Part shown: positions 43,258 through 49,956 of the stretch, one piece after another
Numbering within the stretch: position 1 is the first letter of the stretch
Layout of the letters: every line of letters begins with the position of its first letter
Source: a virus
Length of the DNA: 61,649 bases
Strand: one strand, 5' to 3'
IMG/VR virus record: IMGVR_UViG_3300033145_000568
Coordinates: 1-61,649 of that record
The notes under the pieces: generated by a model
The model's database searches: none
What the model was told of the DNA's origin: nothing
Seen by the model: the letters and a program-made list of their open reading frames with translations, nothing else
Program-made: the position numbers and the translations under genes

Positions 43258-43748
43258 CGCAGAACTGCCAGGGTGTTCAATAGCACCATCTCTAGTTGTT
43301 CGTCAACGTCGTATTTCTCTTTCAGGAATGTCATTGCTTTTGCTGGATCATTCCCTTTTCTCTTTGCAGCCGCTATCCAATCGCAGAGCATCTCGATCAG
43401 ATTAAACATATCCATCGAAGAGATGGCGTCCCGATCTTCTCCAAAGAATTCAGGGTGGTGGGAATTGACGCTTTTGTGATGTTCCCAGCCTTGCCCCATC
43501 TGCGCAGTCAACGCCTTGTACTCTGGCGATCCGTATTCGACACCGCTGTGATTCAAAGCCCAAACTGGCTTTTCATAATACGGCCTTTCTTCATCAGTCA
43601 GTTTGCTTGCATCATGCTTCGCCGCTCTGTCAAGCAAGATCTTCGCTGCCAACATCATGCGCTCAGCCACCATATGCCTGTGCTTCCAAACATCAGATTC
43701 ATAAAACAAGCGCTCTAACTCATCTTGTGTTGATTCTCTGTCATTCAT
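43254..43748 (-). CDS. DUF5662-like phage protein (164 aa)
   Basis: RAAKHDASKLTDEERPYYE, VEYGSPEYKALTAQMGQGWEH and HHPEFFGEDRDAIS with EMLCDWIAAAKR match a common phage family of unknown function. Conserved His and Asp residues (H-D...H...HH) suggest a metal site, perhaps an HD-like hydrolase (inference). Confidence 0.75.
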   Translation of the reverse strand: MNDRESTQDELERLFYESDVWKHRHMVAERMMLAAKILLDRAAKHDASKLTDEERPYYEKPVWALNHSGVEYGSPEYKALTAQMGQGWEHHKSVNSHHPEFFGEDRDAISSMDMFNLIEMLCDWIAAAKRKGNDPAKAMTFLKEKYDVDEQLEMVLLNTLAVLR

Positions 43749-43772
43749 ACTCAGTACTCTCCTTTTTCACTT

Positions 43773-43997
43773 TCAACCGTGCGTCAGCGGACCCTCTACA
43801 TTCGCCACAATGTGACATATCGTTTTCCCGTCTTTCCATAGCAATAAGCCCTGTTTGGTTCCAGCCCAAACGCGCCTAACAACACCACGCTCTAATTCCA
43901 TGGTGACAAGACCCGAATGATCGGTCGCGGCAATATTGCGTATCGCTACCATGCTCGTCTCAATTGAGATTTGCCTCATTTTCTCTTTTGCGCTCAT
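43773..43997 (-). CDS. Hypothetical protein (74 aa)
   Basis: Beta-rich (SGLVTMELERGVVRRVWAG, GLLLWKDGKTICHIVANV), perhaps an SH3- or OB-like small barrel. Overlaps the zinc-finger gene by ATGA. Unknown. Confidence 0.6.
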   Translation of the reverse strand: MSAKEKMRQISIETSMVAIRNIAATDHSGLVTMELERGVVRRVWAGTKQGLLLWKDGKTICHIVANVEGPLTHG

Positions 43998-44512
43998 ACA
44001 TCAACTCGCCGTTGCGTGTCAGGACTGTACTCAAACGATGTTGGACAAATGCCCCATACGCCATTCTCAGCATCATGCTCAAACGTATTGCTTCCCTTGA
44101 CAGGAATCCTGGGGGGATCCACAGCTATTCTGCCTGTCCCGCCGCACCTGGGACAAGCATCATTATCTCCCATCAACCCAGTGCCTTCGCATTTTGGGCA
44201 AACATCCCAATTGCATTCCTTGATTGCCAACAACTTCCCCAAGACGGTTTGTAGCTCAAGCCTATCATTCCCACCAAGCGTAATCTCAACGAAGATCGCT
44301 CGACATACATCTGGATCAAGACCTCGCCCTGGAGCATGTGTGCGAATGACGCGGAAATCAATAAAAGACGGCATATTCGGCGCAGCCTTCATCTTGCGCG
44401 TTCGCAATTGAGCAAATGGGTGCCAGTCTTCACGATCTACTATTGCTTGCAAGAATGATGTAGCAAGCCCTAATAGACGCTTATTCCGCTCTTTCTTCTT
44501 CTCTGTCGCCAT
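43994..44512 (-). CDS. DnaJ-type zinc-finger protein (172 aa)
   Basis: Two CxxCxGTG knuckles, CPKCEGTG and CPRCGGTG, 18 residues apart near residue 115, as in the cysteine-rich domain of DnaJ but only one pair of knuckles. The N-terminal ~100 residues begin KKKERNKRLLGLATSFLQAI and are not a J domain. AAGGAGA before the start. Probably a nucleic-acid or protein-binding factor. Confidence 0.65.
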   Translation of the reverse strand: MATEKKKERNKRLLGLATSFLQAIVDREDWHPFAQLRTRKMKAAPNMPSFIDFRVIRTHAPGRGLDPDVCRAIFVEITLGGNDRLELQTVLGKLLAIKECNWDVCPKCEGTGLMGDNDACPRCGGTGRIAVDPPRIPVKGSNTFEHDAENGVWGICPTSFEYSPDTQRRVDV

Positions 44513-44567
44513 GTTTGTCTCCTTTTATGCCACTATACCGCTTTGTAAGCGCCTTCTTCTTGCCATA

Positions 44568-44774
44568 CTATTTCAATGGAATCCATCCATCACCATGCAG
44601 CCGATCCATAGAAACCCTAACACCTTCACCAATAATCCTCTGTGCTTCTCCATTGATGTAAATAACGTCACCCACCTCATAATGCGTAGATGGATTCCAC
44701 CCTGTCATAGATCTGCGGTTAGCGTGTCCATGACGCTTACACCATACGCAGAATAGATCCCAGTAGCGTTTCAT
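44568..44774 (-). CDS. Hypothetical protein with CxxC/HxH (68 aa)
   Basis: N-terminal FCVWCKRHGHANRR could be a CCHH metal site; the remainder is a small beta barrel-like part (HYEVGDVIYINGEAQRIIGE). GGGAGGGG precedes the ATG. Unknown. Confidence 0.55.
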   Translation of the reverse strand: MKRYWDLFCVWCKRHGHANRRSMTGWNPSTHYEVGDVIYINGEAQRIIGEGVRVSMDRLHGDGWIPLK

Positions 44775-44784
44775 GTCCCCTCCC

Positions 44785-45048
44785 TTACCATCCTGTTGTA
44801 ATCATTCTCCACAACACACGCACCACCGCCGTTGTGATTACGAATATCACCATCCCCGTAAGGCAATAGAATTCCCATTGCCCAAATAGGAACAACATTT
44901 TGTATTTCTTGGGCATGTTCGCAAAGTGTTTTTTCTTGTCGTTTGTCCACCACACGTATTGAGCAAGGGCCGAAACCATGACAAACAAAGCAACACCCAT
45001 GAATGCAAGGAGCTTACCTACTCCCTCCAGTATTTCTAACGAGGTCAT
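44785..45048 (-). CDS. Two-helix membrane protein (87 aa)
   Basis: Membrane helices at residues ~12-32 (LLAFMGVALFVMVSALAQYV) and ~58-78 (YCLTGMVIFVITTAVVRVLW) with a basic loop (NDKKKHFANMPKKYKM). Could be a holin or exclusion factor. Overlaps the next upstream gene by four bases. Confidence 0.6.
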   Translation of the reverse strand: MTSLEILEGVGKLLAFMGVALFVMVSALAQYVWWTNDKKKHFANMPKKYKMLFLFGQWEFYCLTGMVIFVITTAVVRVLWRMITTGW

Positions 45049-45380
45049 GCTGTATCCCCCTCCTCTTGGACGATGGCAGGAGCGTCCCCGGAATCAATAA
45101 GCCCCTCATTCCTATCTTCATAAACTACTGGCAAAAACTCATCGGAATCGGTTAATGGAAAGTCTAGTAACGAGTATGAGCTTCTCATAAACGCCACAAC
45201 AAAAGCGTATACTTCAGAAGCCACATCCATGTTTTCATACACAGCATAGCGGTACCGCTGGCCATCCGCCGTAATCAACGAAAGCCGCCAAATTTCCTTG
45301 TCTCCCGGTCTTCCCTTCCTTGGTAGCAACAACTGTGAAACGGAAACAACCGATCCATCTTGCGCTCTAATGTATTTCAT
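45045..45380 (-). CDS. Hypothetical protein (111 aa)
   Basis: Beta strands in the first half (IWRLSLITADGQRYRYAVYE), an acidic tail (DRNEGLIDSGDAP). GGGAG upstream. First small gene after the terminase. Unknown. Confidence 0.6.
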   Translation of the reverse strand: MKYIRAQDGSVVSVSQLLLPRKGRPGDKEIWRLSLITADGQRYRYAVYENMDVASEVYAFVVAFMRSSYSLLDFPLTDSDEFLPVVYEDRNEGLIDSGDAPAIVQEEGDTA

Positions 45381-45392
45381 AGTTCATCTCCC

Positions 45393-46997
45393 TCACTTTC
45401 TTTTCCCCCTCCCTCGTGGACTGAAAAACTGCATCCTCTCTGCATCCGATCCTTGGAATTTCTTGCCTGCAAAAACCGCGTAATTAAAGGCGTGTAGGAA
45501 GTGATCTGCCTTTGTGTTCACGTAGGAAATGTAAACCGTTCCATCGTTCCTCTTAATGTACTGGCGAGAGACCGCCCGGAAATGGGCCCAGAAATCTGTT
45601 GGAAGATTGTTTGGCACACCCTCAGTCTTTGTGTGAATAAGAGCCAGCGCCTCATCAAGCATAGGGGTCCGCAAACCAGTATAAACAGGAATACCCTTCA
45701 CCTCCTTCCACTTCGGTTTTGTAGCCATTGGATTAGGGTTGTATTCAACCAGAGTCACTTTCCCGGGGAAGAGCTTCGCAAACTCAGCTGCCTTGGTCGT
45801 CTCGGGCCGAATATCCACACCACAATGCACAACATTGTAAGCTGCCATAAGACGTCCCATTTCGTCCCACGCTGAATCGCCAGCCAATGCACCCGCCCAC
45901 AGAATGCCGCCATATGTCCTACGAATCACAACGTGTAGGAGGGTCCCTACATCAACACCCATCACGCTCTGTCGATCATAAGAAGGAACCATCGCACCCA
46001 TTGAGGGCAATCCAGATACATCTGTAACCTGCGTTCCTGCTTCCGCCCATGGCAACCCCAGATTCAGGTTATAGAATGCCTGCATCTTCGTTGGGTCGCC
46101 TTGGATCCTATCCCATTTATTAAGCATTTCAATGGGGGTTGACCGTGGAGATGAGAAATGATCCATGTGGTAGGATGGATATGGACCTTTGGGCTTCTTG
46201 GGGATCCATATTCCACGCATCTTGTCTAGCTCATAATCATAGCCTGGATGCATTGGGGTATTGGGATGATTCCTGTTCGCGCTTTCTGGCCATCGAGGAA
46301 CAACATATTCCTTGCTTCGGTCGCACCACAAGGCCCACTCTCCTTGCGTTCCACCAAGCCAATCAAGATGGATTCCGTGTTCTGGTATAGAGGGGTTCGA
46401 GAGCATGATCGTCCATTTGTGGATCATCCCCTCTTGACGACCATAGGACGCTTCAATTCCCCTTTCGTCCATAGGGTCTTTCTCGTCTTGGACAATAAGA
46501 CCTGCTGAGAATTCTACGAGACTTCCTACTGATTTGGCCCCACGAAAGTGAAGGGCTTGCCCCCAACCTATCTTGAGACCAACACTGTCCACATCACTTT
46601 GTGAAAATCCTTCTTCGAGATATAGAGAATTCAGAATTGCTGTATCTACCCTTGCCTGAACAAACCTACCAAGCTGCTTGTCCGTCTGTAACATGTACAG
46701 GGCTGGCTCGCGCCGGGTGTCCATGAACCAAAACGTTGAGTTGAGCGCCCATTCCGTCCAACCCGTTTGTACGCATTTCATGACAGCAATTTTGCCGCCC
46801 GGAATGGGCAATTGAGCAACTTTAAGATGCGGTTCATGAAGATATCCTTGATACCTATCCCAATCGAAAATAGAATACGTAAATCCATCATCCATCACTC
46901 GGTATGCACGAGCCCACATATAGGGGTCTCCTCTCGCCGAGGGATCAACGAGCTTCTTCAACTGCTCTTTTGCCGAAACGTTGTTAGTTTTTGTCAT
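45393..46997 (-). CDS. terL: Terminase large subunit, GpA-like
   Basis: 534 residues. ATPase part: MKCVQTGWTEWALNS (about residue 73) stands where Walker A lies, in the lysine-lacking form seen in GpA-type terminases, and LIVQDEKDPMDE (about 168) is Walker B with its catalytic Glu. Nuclease part: SVMGVDVGTLLHVVI, VVHCGVDIRPETT and KADHFLHAFNYA supply acidic residues of an RNase H-type site. It cuts concatemers and drives DNA into heads. Confidence 0.85.
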   Translation of the reverse strand: MTKTNNVSAKEQLKKLVDPSARGDPYMWARAYRVMDDGFTYSIFDWDRYQGYLHEPHLKVAQLPIPGGKIAVMKCVQTGWTEWALNSTFWFMDTRREPALYMLQTDKQLGRFVQARVDTAILNSLYLEEGFSQSDVDSVGLKIGWGQALHFRGAKSVGSLVEFSAGLIVQDEKDPMDERGIEASYGRQEGMIHKWTIMLSNPSIPEHGIHLDWLGGTQGEWALWCDRSKEYVVPRWPESANRNHPNTPMHPGYDYELDKMRGIWIPKKPKGPYPSYHMDHFSSPRSTPIEMLNKWDRIQGDPTKMQAFYNLNLGLPWAEAGTQVTDVSGLPSMGAMVPSYDRQSVMGVDVGTLLHVVIRRTYGGILWAGALAGDSAWDEMGRLMAAYNVVHCGVDIRPETTKAAEFAKLFPGKVTLVEYNPNPMATKPKWKEVKGIPVYTGLRTPMLDEALALIHTKTEGVPNNLPTDFWAHFRAVSRQYIKRNDGTVYISYVNTKADHFLHAFNYAVFAGKKFQGSDAERMQFFSPRGRGKRK

Positions 46998-47002
46998 GCT
47001 CC

Positions 47003-47185
47003 CTATGAGTTTACACCAGCAAGATACTCATGGACTGCCGCTCTAATCATGCTTCCAATCGTCGTTCTTATTCCGTGGCTTCCTTGCTCTTTTATTACGG
47101 CCTCGCAACGCTCAAGGTCTTCTGCGGGGAACGTAACTGTCAATCTCCGCGTTGGTTTCTTGCCTGGTCTCTTATTGTGGTCCAT
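47003..47185 (-). CDS. Ribbon-helix-helix DNA-binding protein (60 aa)
   Basis: RRLTVTFPAEDLERCEAVIK (ribbon and first helix) and RTTIGSMIRAAVHEYL (second helix) are an Arc/MetJ-type ribbon-helix-helix. It sits five bases before the terminase start, so it may regulate packaging genes or act as a small-terminase-like site binder. Overlaps the previous gene by 14 bases. Confidence 0.75.
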   Translation of the reverse strand: MDHNKRPGKKPTRRLTVTFPAEDLERCEAVIKEQGSHGIRTTIGSMIRAAVHEYLAGVNS

Positions 47186-47399
47186 TTAGAACACGTCCTT
47201 GCGATTTTATTACTGCCATAGCCTCAAGGAAGGCTTCGTGAGCTTCACCGGCATCCTCTATCAGTTTCCCTTTGTACGTCATGCCTGTCTCGTCAATGCG
47301 CAGAATCTCTGTTCCATCAAACGCACAGAATCTCCAAGAGGGCAGAACTAGTTCATCGGAACTATCGTGGATCAGCTTCTCGCCTATCTCTCTCGCCAT
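47172..47399 (-). CDS. Hypothetical protein (75 aa)
   Basis: WRFCAFDGTEILRIDETG then GEAHEAFLEAMAVIKSQ: a small beta sheet followed by a helix. Unknown. It may be a component of the small terminase region by place only. Confidence 0.55.
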   Translation of the reverse strand: MAREIGEKLIHDSSDELVLPSWRFCAFDGTEILRIDETGMTYKGKLIEDAGEAHEAFLEAMAVIKSQGRVLNGPQ

Positions 47400-47443
47400 G
47401 TTTACTCCTTCGGTGGTAGACCCAAAGCCCTAAACCAACATTC

Positions 47444-47725
47444 CTAACAGATATCAATCAACAACGGGGAATCCTTTCCGAGCCTATCGCCATAGACACC
47501 TAATTGCTTCTTGAAAAATGCAAGAGCGGAATCACGATGTGCCGAAAGCTCAAATGACATCCCGATAAAAGCAGCCCCGGTTACAGGATCCACCATATTC
47601 TTCCCGCATATGGAACAATACCTTGGATCTTTGAAATTGCTCGAATAAACAGAGTTTACCGCCTTTCCCGTCATAGAATCTACTTTTCCATTTTTAGCCT
47701 CTGCCGGTCTACTTCTTTCTACCAT
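47444..47725 (-). CDS. CxxC protein (93 aa)
   Basis: AGGAGG eight bases before ATG 47725. YCSICGKNM (residues 36-44) looks like half of a zinc ribbon; no second knuckle is close. The reading frame stays open upstream of the ATG back to a TGA at 47792-47794 inside the dispersed element, copy C, and beyond that TGA joins the 45-residue reading at 47792-47929. Confidence 0.6.
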   Translation of the reverse strand: MVERSRPAEAKNGKVDSMTGKAVNSVYSSNFKDPRYCSICGKNMVDPVTGAAFIGMSFELSAHRDSALAFFKKQLGVYGDRLGKDSPLLIDIC

Positions 47726-47749
47726 GCTTATTGCCTCCTGTAAAGAGAC

Positions 47750-47808
47750 GGCTCTACCCCACTGAAAGGATTTACGACCCCTCTCAGCAGATCAAGTTTG
47801 CCTTGTAA
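47750..47808 (-). repeat. Dispersed hairpin element, copy C
   Basis: CTTACAAGGCAAACTTGAT then CTGAGAGGGGTCGTAAATC and CTTTCAG. The right arm has a G-T wobble that keeps the 8-bp stem. Followed by GGGGTAGAGCCG as in copy A. The TGA here aligns with a CGA codon in copy B. Confidence 0.8.
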
Positions 47809-47929
47809 GAGATGCATCCACAGTCCCAGTTCTGGACCCAGCGGGAAGACCAAACTTCACAGCGGTTTTTCCATAGGCATACTCTGCCGCTGACTCTCTA
47901 GCCCAATCCTCCCCTTGCTGTAGATACAC
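47792..47929 (-). CDS. Possible small protein (45 aa)
   Basis: GTG start at 47929 without a ribosome site. Protein-like composition (QQGEDWARESAAEYAYG, KTAVKFGLPAGSRTG). Stops at a TGA inside the dispersed element and is in frame with the next gene (47444-47725). It could be the front of an interrupted longer gene. Confidence 0.3.
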   Translation of the reverse strand: MYLQQGEDWARESAAEYAYGKTAVKFGLPAGSRTGTVDASLTRQT

Positions 47930-47939
47930 ATTTTGGATT

Positions 47940-48113
47940 CTAGGCTTTCGTCTCCTCACGCTCGATGTATTGGAGAACGGCCTCAACCACCAAGTAGTTG
48001 ACTGATCGTTCTCTCTTTGCCCCAATCTTAATGAGGCGTTCCACTATGTGCTCATCCTGCTTCAATTTTGGGATGTACACACTGAGCTTCGATGTATCTG
48101 GGTTCATGTTCAT
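47940..48113 (-). CDS. Ribbon-helix-helix protein (57 aa)
   Basis: AAGGAGGTGA directly before ATG 48113. SKLSVYIPKLKQDEHIVERL and RERSVNYLVVEAVLQYIERE form ribbon, helix and helix of the CopG/Arc type. Second such protein in this region; a likely repressor of nearby genes. Confidence 0.7.
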   Translation of the reverse strand: MNMNPDTSKLSVYIPKLKQDEHIVERLIKIGAKRERSVNYLVVEAVLQYIEREETKA

Positions 48114-48135
48114 TCACCTCCTTCATGTTCGTGAT

Positions 48136-48351
48136 TCAGTCGTTAAGTAACTCGTTTTGGATGCGCTCTCCTAAGACCTTTGCCTTCTGAACAGTTAAGT
48201 TCATCCACCGCCGACCATACAATAACTCAAGCAATGTCTCCAACTTTGTAATGCGGCTTTGCTGGAGCATTGTAGCTTCCTCTAAATCGCCAACCGAGGA
48301 GTTGGCAGCGTCAATTAGATCATCAATCTCGTTTTGTGTTTGCATATTCAT
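48136..48351 (-). CDS. Coiled-coil protein (71 aa)
   Basis: Start at 48351 (or the ATG two codons later) keeps it clear of the tRNA gene. One long helix with heptads (NEIDDLIDAANSSVGDLEE, LETLLELLYG). Unknown. Confidence 0.55.
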   Translation of the reverse strand: MNMQTQNEIDDLIDAANSSVGDLEEATMLQQSRITKLETLLELLYGRRWMNLTVQKAKVLGERIQNELLND

Positions 48352-48368
48352 CTTCCTTTTTCCTGCTG

Positions 48369-48443
48369 AGGGAGGGACGGGACTCGAACCCGCGATCCCC
48401 GGTGCCACAGACCAGTGCTACATGCCATCACAGCTACCCTCCC
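48369..48443 (-). tRNA. tRNA-His (anticodon GUG)
   Basis: 75 bases folding as a standard cloverleaf: acceptor GGGAGGG/CCCTCCC, D stem GCTG/TAGC, anticodon stem CTGGT/ACCGG with loop CTGTGGC, T arm GCGGG-TTCGAGT-CCCGT. The anticodon GTG reads His codons. Odd points: no G at -1, a T at position 73 where His tRNAs normally have C, and no encoded CCA. Confidence 0.85.
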
Positions 48444-48460
48444 ATTCATCCTACCATCAA

Positions 48461-48573
48461 AGCGGCTGGCCAGATTCCCGCCTAGTTCCGGCTCCCGACA
48501 GCGCTTGGACCCCTATGGTAGTAAAGTGGGGCCAAGATCATGTCCCGCCCAGTGCTACCACACTGCAACCGCT
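48461..48573 (-). ncRNA. Structured RNA between tRNA genes
   Basis: Terminal stem AGCGGTTG/CAGCCGCT (one G-T pair) closes 113 bases. Inside are a D-arm-like AGTG-TGGTAG-CACT hairpin and a strong CTTGGCCCC/GGGGTCCAAG stem with one bulged base. No T-loop consensus. It may be a tRNA altered by an insertion or an independent structured RNA. Confidence 0.4.
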
Positions 48574-48576
48574 CTG

Positions 48577-48659
48577 AGGAGGAGACAGGAGTCGAACCTG
48601 CACGCCCGTTAGGGCACTCGGGCTCGGACCGAGGGCGATCCATTACGCTTTACTCCTCC
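48577..48659 (-). tRNA. tRNA-like gene, class II, possibly Ser (CGA)
   Basis: Acceptor GGAGGAG/CTCCTCC, D arm GCG-TAATGGAT-CGC, anticodon stem CTCGG/CCGAG with loop TCCGAGC, a variable arm GCCC-TAA-GGGC type, and T arm GCAGG-TTCGACT-CCTGT. By geometry the anticodon is CGA, matching the long variable arm of Ser tRNAs, but position 33 is C not T and two extra bases separate acceptor and D stems. May be degenerate. Confidence 0.6.
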
Positions 48660-48753
48660 ATGCAATCGTACAACATGGCGGCCTCAACACTGGCAAAACA
48701 GAAAAGATGGTTGCCTTGAGGTGATAGCCGTTGAAGCCGCCAAGCTTTGATGT

Positions 48754-49059
48754 TCAATCATCTCCAGCACTCTTGTCTTTCTTGAATAGCTTCTCCGCAA
48801 AAGGAGATGGAGGTAATACGCGCAGATCCACTGGAATCCCAAGTGTTGCATAGGCCAAAGCAATTTGCGACAATCCATGCGCCCATGATTGAATTCCAGC
48901 AAGAAGCATCGGAGTACCCACCGCTGCCTGCATTGGCCTTTGCTGCAGAAGCGCATTCAATGCCTTGAGTGTTTCACTCCCCGCTAATGGGGTTGGAGAG
49001 TGTGCCTGCGCAGTCCTTAACAGCACAGTCAGTTCTTCTTGTAGTTCAGTAATGGTCAT
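48754..49059 (-). CDS. Hypothetical protein (101 aa)
   Basis: GGAGG three bases before ATG 49059. Helical first part (TELQEELTVLLRTAQAHS), hydrophobic middle (TLGIPVDLRVLPPS), basic end (FKKDKSAGDD). Unknown. Confidence 0.6.
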   Translation of the reverse strand: MTITELQEELTVLLRTAQAHSPTPLAGSETLKALNALLQQRPMQAAVGTPMLLAGIQSWAHGLSQIALAYATLGIPVDLRVLPPSPFAEKLFKKDKSAGDD

Positions 49060-49094
49060 TTTCCTCCATGTGAGTCTTTTCTTCCGCCTTGCCC

Positions 49095-49334
49095 CTATCT
49101 CTGAAGGATTCTGCCTATTTCACCTTCAAATTCTCGCCAATCACATTCACGCATTCTCTTGTTGAATAGCCTTTCACAAGCACCGCTAGAATTCACCAAT
49201 GCCTGTATCTGTCTATTCAGCTCAAAATAGGATGCCCGCAGTGAGATCCCGGCAAGCGTCGCTATTGCCTGAGACATAACCTCAATACCCACCCCTCCCG
49301 TATTCGTGCATCGGGCAGGCTCAACTACGAGCAT
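49095..49334 (-). CDS. Hypothetical protein (79 aa)
   Basis: Begins within the end of the previous gene (14-base overlap) behind GAGGG. Helical (SQAIATLAGISLRASYFELN, RMRECDWREFEGEIGRIL). Unknown. Confidence 0.55.
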   Translation of the reverse strand: MLVVEPARCTNTGGVGIEVMSQAIATLAGISLRASYFELNRQIQALVNSSGACERLFNKRMRECDWREFEGEIGRILQR

Positions 49335-49626
49335 AATCCCTCACCTGTATACCATTCTCATCGCAACATTCGAGGCGTGCCCGCGCTTCGCGTTTTGCCT
49401 CACGCTCTGCTGCTACCATCTCTCTCTTTTCTTGATCAAAGTCTGTGAAGACACGCCCTTCTGGATCCTCACGGTTATCCCATACCCCGCCTAACCGGAT
49501 TCCACCACTTTCTTGATCAATGATTGCTTCCAACGCCAACCCCAAAGGATGGAAGAACAAGCGGTTTGCCTCTTGGAGATAACCTCGATCCCGAAACTCT
49601 TTGATGTCAATCCGCTTCACTGTCAT
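49321..49626 (-). CDS. Conserved phage protein (101 aa)
   Basis: IKEFRDRGYLQEANRLFFHP, LGLALEAIIDQESGG, LGGVWDNREDPEGRVFTDFD: a phage family I recognise by this pattern; function unknown. C-terminal helix is strongly charged. Confidence 0.7.
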   Translation of the reverse strand: MTVKRIDIKEFRDRGYLQEANRLFFHPLGLALEAIIDQESGGIRLGGVWDNREDPEGRVFTDFDQEKREMVAAEREAKREARARLECCDENGIQVRDYARS

Positions 49627-49646
49627 CTACGGCCTCCTTCTATCTG

Positions 49647-49886
49647 TTATCGAATCTCGTAACCAGATATTTCTGCTCCATTCGACATCAGGATACCCAC
49701 ATGCACAAGCCCAAGCACAAACTTCCGCTTCGGGCCTGCCCCTGTTTCTACAACATCAAAATCAATGTCAGATATCTTGGCTCCGTTTTCTTTCTCCCAT
49801 TCGCGAACAAGAGGCTCTACCGCTTTATGGATTGCGGATTCCAATTGGCCGCGTGCCTTAATCACATCCTCAACATATCTATCCAT
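49647..49886 (-). CDS. Hypothetical protein (79 aa)
   Basis: ATG 49886 has AAGGAGG six bases upstream and follows its own promoter. A charged helix (DVIKARGQLESAIHKAVEPL) followed by a beta part (ISDIDFDVVETGAGPKRKF). Unknown. Confidence 0.65.
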   Translation of the reverse strand: MDRYVEDVIKARGQLESAIHKAVEPLVREWEKENGAKISDIDFDVVETGAGPKRKFVLGLVHVGILMSNGAEISGYEIR

Positions 49887-49913
49887 CTGGAGCCTCCTTT
49901 TCATGTTATCAGC

Positions 49914-49942
49914 AGTATAGCATAAACTCCGATGTGATGCAA
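49914..49942 (-). promoter_or_regulatory. Leftward sigma-70-type promoter
   Basis: Minus strand TTGCAT (49942-49937), 17-base spacer ending TATGC, TATACT (49919-49914). Nearly the same sequence as the promoter before the methyltransferase. Confidence 0.75.
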
Positions 49943-49956
49943 GGCGGGGCTTACCC

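Noticed and set aside
47003-47185. Small terminase subunit
   Set aside because: Only a 60-residue ribbon-helix-helix; suggestive by place but the central oligomerisation and portal-binding parts are absent.
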